Part shown: one piece after another, positions 34,149-41,750 of the stretch
Layout of the letters: each line of letters begins with the position of its first letter
Position numbering within the stretch: the stretch's first letter is position 1
NCBI RefSeq assembly: GCF_037083825.1
Contig: NZ_JBAPLU010000005.1
Location: forward strand, 181,845-245,844
Source of the DNA: Klenkia sesuvii
GTDB lineage: Bacteria > Actinomycetota > Actinomycetes > Mycobacteriales > Geodermatophilaceae
Direction: 5' to 3'
DNA: 64,000 nucleotides
Made by a program: the position numbers and the translations under genes
Notes under the pieces: generated by a model
The model's input: the letters and a program-made list of their open reading frames with translations, nothing else
Databases searched by the model: none
Told to the model about the DNA's origin: nothing

Positions 34149-35549
34149 GTGGACCAGCTGGACAGCACCACCCGCGAGGAACGCCGGGCCGCCGCCGAGG
34201 CGCTGATCGGTGAGCTGGAGGACGCCGGGGTCACCGCCGTCGCCCTGCCCTGGGTGGACACCTCGGGCATCACGCGGGTCAAGACCGTGCCGCTGGCCAA
34301 GCTGCCCTCGGCCGCGGCGTGGGGCGTGGGCATGAGCCCGGTGTTCGACGGCTTCCTGCTCGACGACTCCATCGTGGCCGGCCGGTTCGCCGGCTCCGCG
34401 ATCGGTGACCTGCGGCTGCACCCGGACCTCGCGCGGCTGGTCGTGCTCGCTGGCCAGCCCGGCTGGGCGTGGGCGCCGGTGGACCGGTACACCCAGGCCG
34501 GGGTGCCGCACGTGCAGTGCTCGCGCTCGCTGCTGCGCCGGCTCGTCTCCTCGTACGCCGACGCCGGGTACGCCGTCCGGGCCGCGTTCGAGGTCGAGTG
34601 GGTGGTGGCCCGCCCCGACGGGACGCCGGACGACGCCGACGCGTTCGTGCCCGCGCTGTCGGGGCCGGCCTACGGCATGACCCGGCTGGCCGAGGTCAGC
34701 GACTACGCCCGCGACCTGCTGCTGGCGCTGGACGAGCAGGGCGTCGCGGTCGACCAGTTCCACCCCGAGTACGCCGGTGGGCAGCTCGAGCTGTCGGTCG
34801 GCGCGCAGGACCCGGTGGCCGCCGCCGACACCTCGCTGCTGGTGCGGAACACCATCACCGCCGTCTCGGCCCAGCACGGGCTGCGGGTCTCCTTCTCCCC
34901 CAAGGTCACCGCCGACGGCGTGGGCAACGGCGGGCACGTGCACCTGTCCCTGAACCGGGACGGGGAGAACCTCATGAGCGGTGGCGAGGGCACGTTCGGG
35001 CTCACCGCCGAGGGGGAGGGCTTCACCGCCGGCCTGCTGGCCCACCTGCCCGGCCTGCTCGCCGTCGGGGCGCCGTCGGTGGCCTCCTACCTGCGGCTGG
35101 TGCCCTCGCACTGGGCCGGGGCGTACGCCGCCTGGGGGCTGGAGAACCGCGAGGCCGCGCTGCGCTTCGTCACCGGGCCCGAGGGCAACCGGCAGGCCTC
35201 GGCCAACGTCGAGGTGAAGTGCTTCGACCTGGCGGCCAACCCCTACCTGGTGCTGGCCGGCTGCCTGGCCGCCGGGCTGGCCGGGGTGCGCGCCGGCGCC
35301 CGCCTGCCCGCCCCGGTGGGCGTCGACCCCGCCTCGCTCAGCGACGAGGGACGCCGCGAGGCCGGCATCCGGGCGTTGCCGTCGTCGCTGGAGGAGGCGG
35401 TGGCGGCCTTCGAGGCAGACGAGGTGCTGGCCGGGGCCTTCGGCGAGGAGCTGGCCGCCACGGTGGTCGACGTCCGGCGTGGGGAGATCGCCCTCTTCGC
35501 GGGCCAGACCCCCGAAGCCGTCTGCCGCGCCGTCCGCTGGAAGCACTGA
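34149..35549 (+). CDS. Glutamine synthetase-like enzyme (gamma-glutamyl-amine ligase type)
   Basis: A 466-residue GS-fold protein. Active-site motifs in order: AFEVEWVVARPDG (metal Glu), HPEYAGGQLELSVGAQDP, NGGHVHLSLN (ATP/metal His), ENREAALRFV and VEVKCFDLAANPYLVLAG. The set matches the PuuA/GlnT group rather than true GlnA, and the adenylylation Tyr region is absent. Such enzymes join glutamate to amines such as putrescine or ethanolamine. The GTG at 34149 is preceded by a perfect AGGAGGAG Shine-Dalgarno. It is the third gene after the MBL hydrolase and IclR genes. Confidence 0.87.
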   Translation: MDQLDSTTREERRAAAEALIGELEDAGVTAVALPWVDTSGITRVKTVPLAKLPSAAAWGVGMSPVFDGFLLDDSIVAGRFAGSAIGDLRLHPDLARLVVLAGQPGWAWAPVDRYTQAGVPHVQCSRSLLRRLVSSYADAGYAVRAAFEVEWVVARPDGTPDDADAFVPALSGPAYGMTRLAEVSDYARDLLLALDEQGVAVDQFHPEYAGGQLELSVGAQDPVAAADTSLLVRNTITAVSAQHGLRVSFSPKVTADGVGNGGHVHLSLNRDGENLMSGGEGTFGLTAEGEGFTAGLLAHLPGLLAVGAPSVASYLRLVPSHWAGAYAAWGLENREAALRFVTGPEGNRQASANVEVKCFDLAANPYLVLAGCLAAGLAGVRAGARLPAPVGVDPASLSDEGRREAGIRALPSSLEEAVAAFEADEVLAGAFGEELAATVVDVRRGEIALFAGQTPEAVCRAVRWKH

Positions 35550-35571
35550 AGAAATCTCCTGCGGACCATGT

Positions 35572-35625
35572 TTGACCCGCCGGTGACCGGAGGTATTCTG
35601 TAGTCGTCGCTGGAGGTTCAGCGAC
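35572..35625 (+). promoter_or_regulatory. Promoter and 5' leader hairpin of hsp20
   Basis: TTGACC (35572-35577) and TATTCT (35594-35599), 16 bp apart, form a good sigma-70 promoter. Just downstream, GTCGCTG (35606-35612) and CAGCGAC (35619-35625) form a perfect seven-base inverted repeat with a GAGGTT loop at the expected transcript start. No CIRCE element and no CTTGAGT-type HAIR box was seen. Confidence 0.65.
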
Positions 35626-35664
35626 TGGAGACAACAGCACAGCACTCCCGGAGGTGTCATCACG

Positions 35665-36144
35665 ATGCTCACCGCGTACGACCCGTTCGGCTCCGCCAGC
35701 CCGCTCACCTCGGCCTTCCGCGCTCTCGACCAGCTCGCCGGCCGCAGCGGCACCACCACCGCCCGCGCCCTGGCCGGCATGCCCATGGACGCCTACCGCG
35801 TGGGCGACCAGTTCGTCGCCCACTTCGACCTGCCCGGGGTCGACCCCGGCTCGATCGACCTGTCCATCGAGGGCACCACGCTGACCATCTCGGCCGAGCG
35901 CTCGGTGCCGCAGCTCGAGGGTGCGGAGTGGTCGGTGGCCGAGCGCCCGTTCGGCAGCTACACCCGCCAGCTGGTGCTGGGCCGCAGCCTGGACACCGAC
36001 CGCCTGGAGGCCAGCTACCACGACGGCGTGCTCACCGTCAGCATCCCGGTCGCGGAGAAGGCCAAGGCCCGCAAGATCACGGTCAGCCGGTCCGACACCC
36101 CCGCCACCATCGAGGGCGCGCAGACCCAGGCCGTGGAGAGCTGA
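35665..36144 (+). CDS. Hsp20/alpha-crystallin family small heat shock protein
   Basis: A 159-residue chaperone. The alpha-crystallin domain spans residues about 42-140 (MDAYRVGDQFVAHFDLPGVDPGSIDLSIEG, then ERPFGSYTRQLVLGRSLD and SYHDGVLTVSIPV, the conserved GVLTVxxP motif). It holds unfolding proteins in an ATP-independent way. The ATG has GGAGG ten bases upstream, and a promoter at 35572-35599. The adjacent downstream gene is an HspR-like MerR regulator, which is the usual partner. Confidence 0.93.
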   Translation: MLTAYDPFGSASPLTSAFRALDQLAGRSGTTTARALAGMPMDAYRVGDQFVAHFDLPGVDPGSIDLSIEGTTLTISAERSVPQLEGAEWSVAERPFGSYTRQLVLGRSLDTDRLEASYHDGVLTVSIPVAEKAKARKITVSRSDTPATIEGAQTQAVES

Positions 36145-36476
36145 CCAGGGCCCGGCCGGAGGGGCCCTCCGCCCCTCCGGCCGCCGACCCGCTCGCGGGG
36201 CTCGACGACCCCGACCGGCCCACGTACACCATCGGCCAGGCCGCCGAGCTGCTCGGCGTGCAGGTCGCTTTCCTGCGCAGCCTGGACACCGCCGGCGTGG
36301 TCGAGCCGGCCCGCTCGTCCGGGGGCCACCGCCGCTGGTCCCGGGCGCAGCTCACGGTCGCCGCCCGCATCCGGCTGCTCCTGGACGACGGGCACCCCCT
36401 GGTCTCGGCCGAGCTCATCGTCTCCCTGCAGGACGACGTCACCGCCCTCCGGTCCCGCGTCGACGACCAACCCTGA
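36141..36476 (+). CDS. MerR/HspR-like heat-shock regulator, probable CTG start
   Basis: About 111 residues. The MerR-type helix-turn-helix is YTIGQAAELLGVQVAFLRSLDTAGVVEPARSSGGHRRW, residues about 30-68, and the C-terminal helix (LIVSLQDDVTALRS) is the HspR dimerisation type. No ATG, GTG or TTG exists in this frame between the end of hsp20 and the domain. The CTG at 36141-36143 overlaps the hsp20 stop as CTGA, mirroring ATGA/GTGA coupling, so a CTG start is proposed. It probably represses the hsp20 operon. Confidence 0.7.
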   Translation: MTRARPEGPSAPPAADPLAGLDDPDRPTYTIGQAAELLGVQVAFLRSLDTAGVVEPARSSGGHRRWSRAQLTVAARIRLLLDDGHPLVSAELIVSLQDDVTALRSRVDDQP

Positions 36477-36498
36477 CCCGCTCCCCCACTCGCCAGGC

Positions 36499-36571
36499 GT
36501 TGATCGTGCAGGACCGCAACGCGGACACGCCGGCGTACGGCGTGGCGACGTGGACGTCCTGCATGGTCGAC
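36499..36571. repeat. Palindromic element, family C copy 1
   Basis: GTTGATCGTGCAGGAC (36499-36514) can pair along its full length with GTCCTGCATGGTCGAC (36556-36571), counting three G-U pairs. The loop side contains CCGCAACGCGGACACGCCG (36514-36532), which recurs at 37635-37653 with one change. It lies after the HspR-like gene, in the 229-bp gap before the AbiEi-like gene. Confidence 0.7.
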
Positions 36572-36705
36572 GTGCTGGCGCGGTGCAGCGGGGGCGCCAG
36601 CAGATCCGCCGGCGCCTCGCCGGCCACTGTCCACATCGGGTGCCCCCGTCCACAGATCGTGCAGACGCCGTCCGGGCCGGCGGTCCCGGCGGCAGGGTCG
36701 CCGGC

Positions 36706-37604
36706 ATGGTCGAGCACCCCACCGCGTACAGCCGCCGATCGGCCCTCACCGCCGGGTCGACCTGGCGGACGATGCGCACGGACGGCGTCCGGATCGGCCA
36801 GGGCGCCTACCTCTCCCGCGCGGTGGACCCCACCCTGACCAACACCTGCCGGGCCTGGACCACCGTGCTGCCGGCGACCGCCGCCTTCGGCCTCGAGACC
36901 GCCGCCGCCCTGCACGGGGCACCGCTGGTCCGTCCGCCGGTCCGGCCCCAGGTCGTCGTCCCCCCGGGCACCACCCCACCGCGCCACCGCGGGCTCGTCG
37001 CCGTCAGCCGCGCCCTCGAACCGGCCGACGTCGTGGTGCTGATGGACCAGGAGTCCGGGGCTCCCGTCCTGCGGGTGACGTCGGGGGCGCGCACCTGGCT
37101 GGACCTGGCCGCCACGATGACCCCGGACGACGAACTGGTGGCCGCCGGTGACGCCCTGCTGCGCGCCGAGCGGATGACCGCCGACCAGCTCTGGGAGCTG
37201 CTGGCCCGCTCCGGGCGCGTGCGTGGAGTGCGCCGGGCCCGCCGTCGTGCGCCGCAGCTGGACGGCCGTGCCGTGTCCCGACCAGAGAGCCTCATCCGGG
37301 TCTGGCTGCTCGACAGCGACCTGCCGACCCCGAGGTGCAACCGGCGGTCGTCGACCAGCGGGGGGTGGAGGTGGCGCACAACGACCTCGGGTGGCCCCGG
37401 TACCGCGTGCGGGTGGAGTACGAGGGCGACGGGCACCGCACGGTCGAGCGGTTCGGTCGCGACGTCGACCGCTACACCTCCATGGCCGCCGACGGCGAGC
37501 TCGTGCTGCGCTTCGCCAGGCAGCACCTGCACCGCCGCGCCGACGTCGTCGACCGCTGCCGCCGGGCACTGCTGTCCCGCGGCTGGCAACCCGGCACCCC
37601 GTGA
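36706..37604 (+). pseudogene. AbiEi antitoxin / DUF559-like gene, frameshifted
   Basis: From ATG 36706 the first frame reads an AbiEi-like winged N-terminus and centre (GVRIGQGAYLSRAVD, LPATAAFGLETAAALHG, SRPESLIRVWLLDSDLPTP). Near 37328-37331 the homology jumps to another frame: PAVVDQRGVEVAHNDLGW, YRVRVEYEGDGHRT, then VLRFARQHLHRRADVVDRCRRALLSRGW, the endonuclease-like DUF559/VSR-type end. One missing C in a run of four would restore a single 299-residue product. The cause may be a real mutation or a homopolymer sequencing error. This actinobacterial family is widespread; its function is not established. Confidence 0.75.
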
Positions 37605-37622
37605 CCCCGCCCCCCCACCCGC

Positions 37623-37700
37623 GACCTTGCACGTCCGCAACGCCGACACGCCGTTCGCCGGCGCGCCCCCGTTTCGCATCCGCAAGATCAACGGCCTCAG
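37623..37700. repeat. Palindromic element, family C copy 2
   Basis: The core CCGCAACGCCGACACGCCG at 37635-37653 differs by one base from 36514-36532 in the same orientation. The ends (CCTTGCA near 37627 and CGCAAGATCAAC near 37681) pair partly. The two copies flank the frameshifted AbiEi-like gene on both sides. Confidence 0.6.
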
Positions 37701-37727
37701 GGGGGCCGGGGCCCGGGGGCCCGGGGG

Positions 37728-38660
37728 TCAGGTCAGGGCGGGGACGAGGAGGAGGGTCGTGGGCAGCAGGAGGAGGGCGGCTGCGGCGCCGACGGCCAGG
37801 GGCCGGCCCCAGCGCGGGAGGGGCGCGGGCGGGTCCAGGAGCCTGGTCACCCGGGCGGTCAGCACGCCGCCGTGCGCGGCCAGCGCACCCCGCGGCGCAC
37901 CCCCCTCCGCGGCGGCGACGATCGCCCGCGCGAGGGTCCGACGGGGCCGGGCGCCGGGCACCGCGCGCAGCGCGACGTCGTCGGCGCGCATCTCGACCAG
38001 GTCCCGGACGGCGTCGTGCGCCCGGCCGGCGGCCGGCAGCACGGGCAGCGCCTCGCGCCAGGCCACGAACGGCAGCAGGAACAGGTGGTGGCGCTCGGTC
38101 AGGTGGGCCCGCTCGTGGGCCACGACGGCGGCCAGCTCGCCCGGTGCCAGCTCGGCGACCATGCCCGAGGACAGGACCAGCAGCGGGCGGGCGCCGGGGA
38201 TGCAGAAGGCGGCCGGCACCGGCGACTCGAGCACCCGGGCGTCGACCCCCGGGACAGGGTCGACGATCAGCTCGAGCAGGGCACGGTGCCGGGCGCGGGT
38301 GCGTGCGGTGCGCACCAGCGACAGCACCAGCACCCCCAGCAGCTCCAGCGCCAGCACGGCGGCCAGCGTCTGGGCCACCCAGTGGTCACCCCGCACCGGG
38401 GCGGCCGGCTGGGCGCCGGTGACCCAGTGCCCGGCCCACGTCCACCAGGCCTCGGGCAGCGAGCCACCCCACGGGGAGAGCCCGTGCACCAGCAGCGCCC
38501 CGATGATGGAGAGCCCACCAGCGAGCCCGATCGCCTGCCAGCAGACCAGCGCCGCCACCGGGTCGCGGCGCGGCCACCGGGCGCGGGCGAGCACCGCGGG
38601 CACCGGCCAGGCCAGCGCGAGCGCCAGCAGGCCCAGCAGCACGGCACTCAGCGGCAGCAC
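37728..38660 (-). CDS. M56-family membrane metallopeptidase (BlaR1-like)
   Basis: A 310-residue protein with three to four membrane helices in its first 125 residues and one at the C-terminus. The zinc site is HERAH in AAVVAHERAHLTERHH, with a downstream EMRADDVALRAV Glu motif, as in BlaR1/MecR1. The extracytoplasmic penicillin-binding sensor domain of BlaR1 is missing, so it does not sense beta-lactams that way. It lies 16 bp after blaI; signalling by cleaving or inactivating the BlaI-type repressor is the expected role. Confidence 0.87.
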   Translation of the reverse strand: MLPLSAVLLGLLALALAWPVPAVLARARWPRRDPVAALVCWQAIGLAGGLSIIGALLVHGLSPWGGSLPEAWWTWAGHWVTGAQPAAPVRGDHWVAQTLAAVLALELLGVLVLSLVRTARTRARHRALLELIVDPVPGVDARVLESPVPAAFCIPGARPLLVLSSGMVAELAPGELAAVVAHERAHLTERHHLFLLPFVAWREALPVLPAAGRAHDAVRDLVEMRADDVALRAVPGARPRRTLARAIVAAAEGGAPRGALAAHGGVLTARVTRLLDPPAPLPRWGRPLAVGAAAALLLLPTTLLLVPALT

Positions 38661-38676
38661 GGGGACGACGCCGGGG

Positions 38677-39024
38677 TCAGGGGGTGTCGGCGAGCAGCGC
38701 GCGCAGCATCTCGGTCTCGCCGGGGGTGGCCGAACCGATGAACCGGGCCAGCACGGCCTGCCGGTCGGCGGCCTGGCCGAGCACCTCGTGCATGAGGCCC
38801 GCGGCGTGCTCCTCGCGGCTGGCGACGGCGGCGAAGCGGCGCGGGCGGGCGTCGTCGTGCCGCACGAAGCCCTTGCCCTCGAGGCGGGTCAGCACGGTGT
38901 GCACCGTGGTGAGCGCCAGCCCGCGACCGGCCAGCGCGTCGCGCAGGTCCGCAGCCGACAGGGCGGTCCCCTCCGACCACAGCCGGTCCATCACCGCCCG
39001 CTCGAGCTCCCCCAGAGACTCCAC
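38677..39024 (-). CDS. BlaI/MecI/CopY family transcriptional repressor
   Basis: A 115-residue winged-helix repressor: ELERAVMDRLWSEGTALSAADLRDAL, then LTTVHTVLTRLEGKGFVRHDD, the recognition helix and wing typical of BlaI. The C-terminal helix mediates dimerisation. The GTG at 39024 follows an AGGGGGAC ribosome-binding site. It diverges from cydA; two BlaI-type operators sit between them. It forms an operon with the M56 peptidase gene. In mycobacteria a BlaI homologue controls respiratory (ATP synthase) genes, consistent with a role over cytochrome bd here. Confidence 0.9.
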   Translation of the reverse strand: MESLGELERAVMDRLWSEGTALSAADLRDALAGRGLALTTVHTVLTRLEGKGFVRHDDARPRRFAAVASREEHAAGLMHEVLGQAADRQAVLARFIGSATPGETEMLRALLADTP

Positions 39025-39059
39025 GTCCGTCCCCCTGTCTCGTACATCACCGGCGCGTC

Positions 39060-39076
39060 TTCTACGCAAGGTAGAA
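39060..39076. promoter_or_regulatory. BlaI-type operator 1 (TTCTAC-N5-GTAGAA)
   Basis: Perfect dyad TTCTAC GCAAG GTAGAA in the 117-bp gap between divergent blaI and cydA. Same arms as operator 2, centres 24 bp apart. Confidence 0.85.
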
Positions 39077-39083
39077 AAGTTCG

Positions 39084-39100
39084 TTCTACATGGCGTAGAA
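39084..39100. promoter_or_regulatory. BlaI-type operator 2 (TTCTAC-N5-GTAGAA)
   Basis: Perfect dyad TTCTAC ATGGC GTAGAA, the second of two identical-arm sites, 41 bp before the cydA start. BlaI dimers usually bind paired dyads containing TAC...GTA; tandem sites permit cooperative repression of both divergent operons. Confidence 0.85.
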
Positions 39101-39141
39101 AGAAGTGGACCGATCGTACGACAGGCAGAGAGGCCGCCGCG

Positions 39142-40704
39142 GTGGACGTGCTCGAGATCGCTCGCTGGCAGTTCGGCATCACGACCGTCTACCACTTCCT
39201 GATGGTCCCGCTGACCATCGGACTGGGGCTGCTTGTCGCCGTGATGCACACGATGTGGGTGCGCACCGGCCGCGCCGAGTGGCTGCGCATGACCCGGTTC
39301 TGGGGCCGCATCTTCCTCATCAACTTCGTGCTCGGGGTGGCCACCGGTCTGGTGCAGGAGTTCCAGTTCGGGCTGGCCTGGAGCGAGTACTCGCGGTTCG
39401 TCGGCGACGTCTTCGGCTCACTGCTGGCCCTCGAAGCCCTGCTCGCGTTCTTCCTGGAGTCGACCTTCCTGGGCCTGTGGATCTTCGGCTGGGGCCGCAT
39501 CCCCAAGAAGCTGCACCTGGCCACCATCTGGGCCGCGGCGGTCGGCTCGGCGATCAGCGCCTACTTCATCATCGCGGCGAACTCGTGGATGCAGCACCCG
39601 GTGGGCGTCGTGGTCGACCAGGAGACCGGCCGCCCGCGCCAGGTCGACTTCTGGGCGGTCCTCACCAACAACACCGCGCTGGCCGCCTTCACCCACGCCA
39701 TGGTCGCCTCGCTCCTCGTGGCCGGCACCCTGCTGGTCGGCATCGGCCTGTGGCACCTGCGGAAGCGGAAGCTGGCGAACAGGAGCACCGAGGACGTCGA
39801 CCACGCCGTCTGGCGCCGATCGGTGCGCATCGGCGGCTGGGTGGCCCTGGCCGCGTTCGCGCTCACCGCCGTGACCGGCGACTGGCAGGGCAAGCTGATG
39901 TACCAGCAGCAGCCGCTGAAGATGAGCTCGGCCGAGGCGCTGTGCGAGACCGAGGCCCCGGCGTCCTTCTCGATCTTCGCCTTCAACAAGCTGGGCTCGA
40001 ACGAGTGCGACGACGTGCACTCGTTCACGATCCCCTACATCCTCAGCTTCCTGGCCCACGGCGACTTCGAGAGCCCGGTACCCGGGGTCAACCAGCTGCA
40101 GGAGCAGTACGCCGCCGAGTACGGCGCCACCTACCCCGACGACCCGAGCTTCGGCGACAAGGCCGGCGAGCCCATCGACTACACCCCGGTGCTCGCGGTC
40201 ACCTACTGGGGCTTCCGGCTCATGATCGGCATGGGCATGGTGGCCGCCGCCGTCGCCGCCTACGCCCTGTGGTCGACCAGGAAGGGTCGGGTGCCCACGT
40301 CGCGGGTCGGCGTCTACGGCTCACTGCTGGCCGTCGGCGCCCCGTTCGTCGGCAACGCGGCGGGCTGGATCTTCACCGAGATGGGCCGCCAACCCTTCGT
40401 GGTCTACCCCAACCCCGACGTGCCGCGGGCCGAGCAGGTGTACTTCTTCACCGCGCAGGCCGTCTCGCCGGGCATCACCGCCGCCGAGGTGTGGACCTCG
40501 CTCATCAGCCTCGGGGTGCTCTACGGCGTCCTCGCCGTCATCGAGGTGGGGCTGATCGTCCGCTTCGCCCGCCGGGGCGTCACCGAGGGCGACACCACCC
40601 CCACCCCGGGCATCGGTGGCGGCCCCCGCAACGACGACGACACCCCACCCCCCACCAGGCCGGACGACGACGCCAGCGACGACGTCCTGCAGTTCGCGTA
40701 CTGA
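39142..40704 (+). CDS. cydA: Cytochrome bd ubiquinol/menaquinol oxidase subunit I
   Basis: A 520-residue membrane protein with about nine helices. The N-terminal ARWQFGITTVYHFLMVPLTIGLG carries the heme ligand His. FQFGLAWSEYSRFVGDVFG, ALLAFFLESTFLGLWIFGW and the quinol-site GDWQGKLMYQQQPLKM are CydA hallmarks; GFRLMIGMGM contains the heme b558 Met. The Q-loop appears short, as in Gram-positive enzymes. The terminal oxidase reduces O2 at low tension without proton pumping. The GTG at 39142 follows AGAGAGG. It is the first gene of cydA-cydB-cydDC behind two BlaI operators. The C-terminal tail is Asp/Thr/Pro-rich. Confidence 0.96.
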   Translation: MDVLEIARWQFGITTVYHFLMVPLTIGLGLLVAVMHTMWVRTGRAEWLRMTRFWGRIFLINFVLGVATGLVQEFQFGLAWSEYSRFVGDVFGSLLALEALLAFFLESTFLGLWIFGWGRIPKKLHLATIWAAAVGSAISAYFIIAANSWMQHPVGVVVDQETGRPRQVDFWAVLTNNTALAAFTHAMVASLLVAGTLLVGIGLWHLRKRKLANRSTEDVDHAVWRRSVRIGGWVALAAFALTAVTGDWQGKLMYQQQPLKMSSAEALCETEAPASFSIFAFNKLGSNECDDVHSFTIPYILSFLAHGDFESPVPGVNQLQEQYAAEYGATYPDDPSFGDKAGEPIDYTPVLAVTYWGFRLMIGMGMVAAAVAAYALWSTRKGRVPTSRVGVYGSLLAVGAPFVGNAAGWIFTEMGRQPFVVYPNPDVPRAEQVYFFTAQAVSPGITAAEVWTSLISLGVLYGVLAVIEVGLIVRFARRGVTEGDTTPTPGIGGGPRNDDDTPPPTRPDDDASDDVLQFAY

Positions 40705-40715
40705 GGAGCGAGGAC

Positions 40716-41750
40716 ATGGACCTGCCCACCCTGTGGTTCGTCGCCGTCGCGGTGCTCTGGACCGGCTTCCTCCTGCTCGAGGGGTTCGACTTCGGCGTCG
40801 CCGCGCTGCTGCCCGTGCTCGCCCGGGGGTCCGGCGAGAACGCCGCAGCCCAGAAGCGCGCCGACAAGAACCTCATGCTGCGCACCATCGGCCCGGTGTG
40901 GGACGGCAACGAGGTCTGGTTGATCACCGCCGCCGGCGCGGTGTTCGCCGCCTTCCCCGGGTGGTACGCCACCTGGCTGCCCTCGATGTACCTGGCGTTC
41001 GTGCTCGTGCTGCTGGGCCTGATCGTCCGGGCGGTGGCGTTCGAGTGGCGGCACCAGGAGCACGACCCGCGCTGGGACGCCGCCTGGACCCGGGTGATCA
41101 CCACCGGCTCGCTCGTCGCGGCCGTGGGGGTCGGCGGGGCGCTCGGCGCCACCACGCTGGGCCTGCCGATCGGCGCGGACGGCTACCGCGTGGGCGGGGC
41201 GTTCTCCTGGTTCGGCTGGCCGGTCGTGCTCGGCGGCGTGGCGGTGCTCGCCTACTCGGTGGTCCACGGCGCGGTGTTCCTGGCGCTGCGGACCGAGGGG
41301 CCGCTGCGGCTGCGTGCCCGGGCGTTCGCCCTGCGCTGGTCGCCGCTGGCCGCGCTGCCGCTGCTGGCCTGGGCCGGGCTCGTCGTGCTGCGGTCGGGCG
41401 GGCTGGTCTCGACCGTGCTGTGGCTGCTGGCTGCCCTGGCCGTCGTCGGCACCTGGAGCCGCCTCAAGGTCGACCGTGAGGGCCAGGCCTTCGTCGGCTG
41501 GGCGCTGGTGCTGCTGGCCTCCACCGCGGCGATCTTCGGCGCCGGGTACCCGACCGTGGTCGCCTCGACCATCGACCCCGCGTTCGACGTGCTCGTGGGC
41601 ACCGCGTCGGTCAGCGACTACACCCTGACCGTCATGACCTGGGTCGCTGCCTTCGGTCTCCCGGTCGTGCTCGGCTACCAGGCCTGGACGTACTGGGTGT
41701 TCCGCAAGCGGCTCACCGCCGAGCCCGAGCACGACCACGCCGCGGCATGA
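40716..41750 (+). CDS. cydB: Cytochrome bd oxidase subunit II
   Basis: A 344-residue protein with about eight membrane helices. LWFVAVAVLWTGFLLLEGFDFGVAAL is the N-terminal CydB signature, followed by RTIGPVWDGNEVWLITAAGA. It forms the structural half of the oxidase with CydA. GAGG precedes the ATG at 40716, 11 bp after cydA. Its stop overlaps the cydDC start by four bases (ATGA), giving tight coupling between oxidase and its assembly transporter. Confidence 0.96.
   Translation: MDLPTLWFVAVAVLWTGFLLLEGFDFGVAALLPVLARGSGENAAAQKRADKNLMLRTIGPVWDGNEVWLITAAGAVFAAFPGWYATWLPSMYLAFVLVLLGLIVRAVAFEWRHQEHDPRWDAAWTRVITTGSLVAAVGVGGALGATTLGLPIGADGYRVGGAFSWFGWPVVLGGVAVLAYSVVHGAVFLALRTEGPLRLRARAFALRWSPLAALPLLAWAGLVVLRSGGLVSTVLWLLAALAVVGTWSRLKVDREGQAFVGWALVLLASTAAIFGAGYPTVVASTIDPAFDVLVGTASVSDYTLTVMTWVAAFGLPVVLGYQAWTYWVFRKRLTAEPEHDHAAA

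Noticed and set aside
39105..40700. Continuous open frame running into cydB from within the cydA region
   Set aside because: It is the out-of-frame shadow of cydA, whose frame carries all heme and quinol motifs; the real cydB starts at 40716 after a GAGG site.
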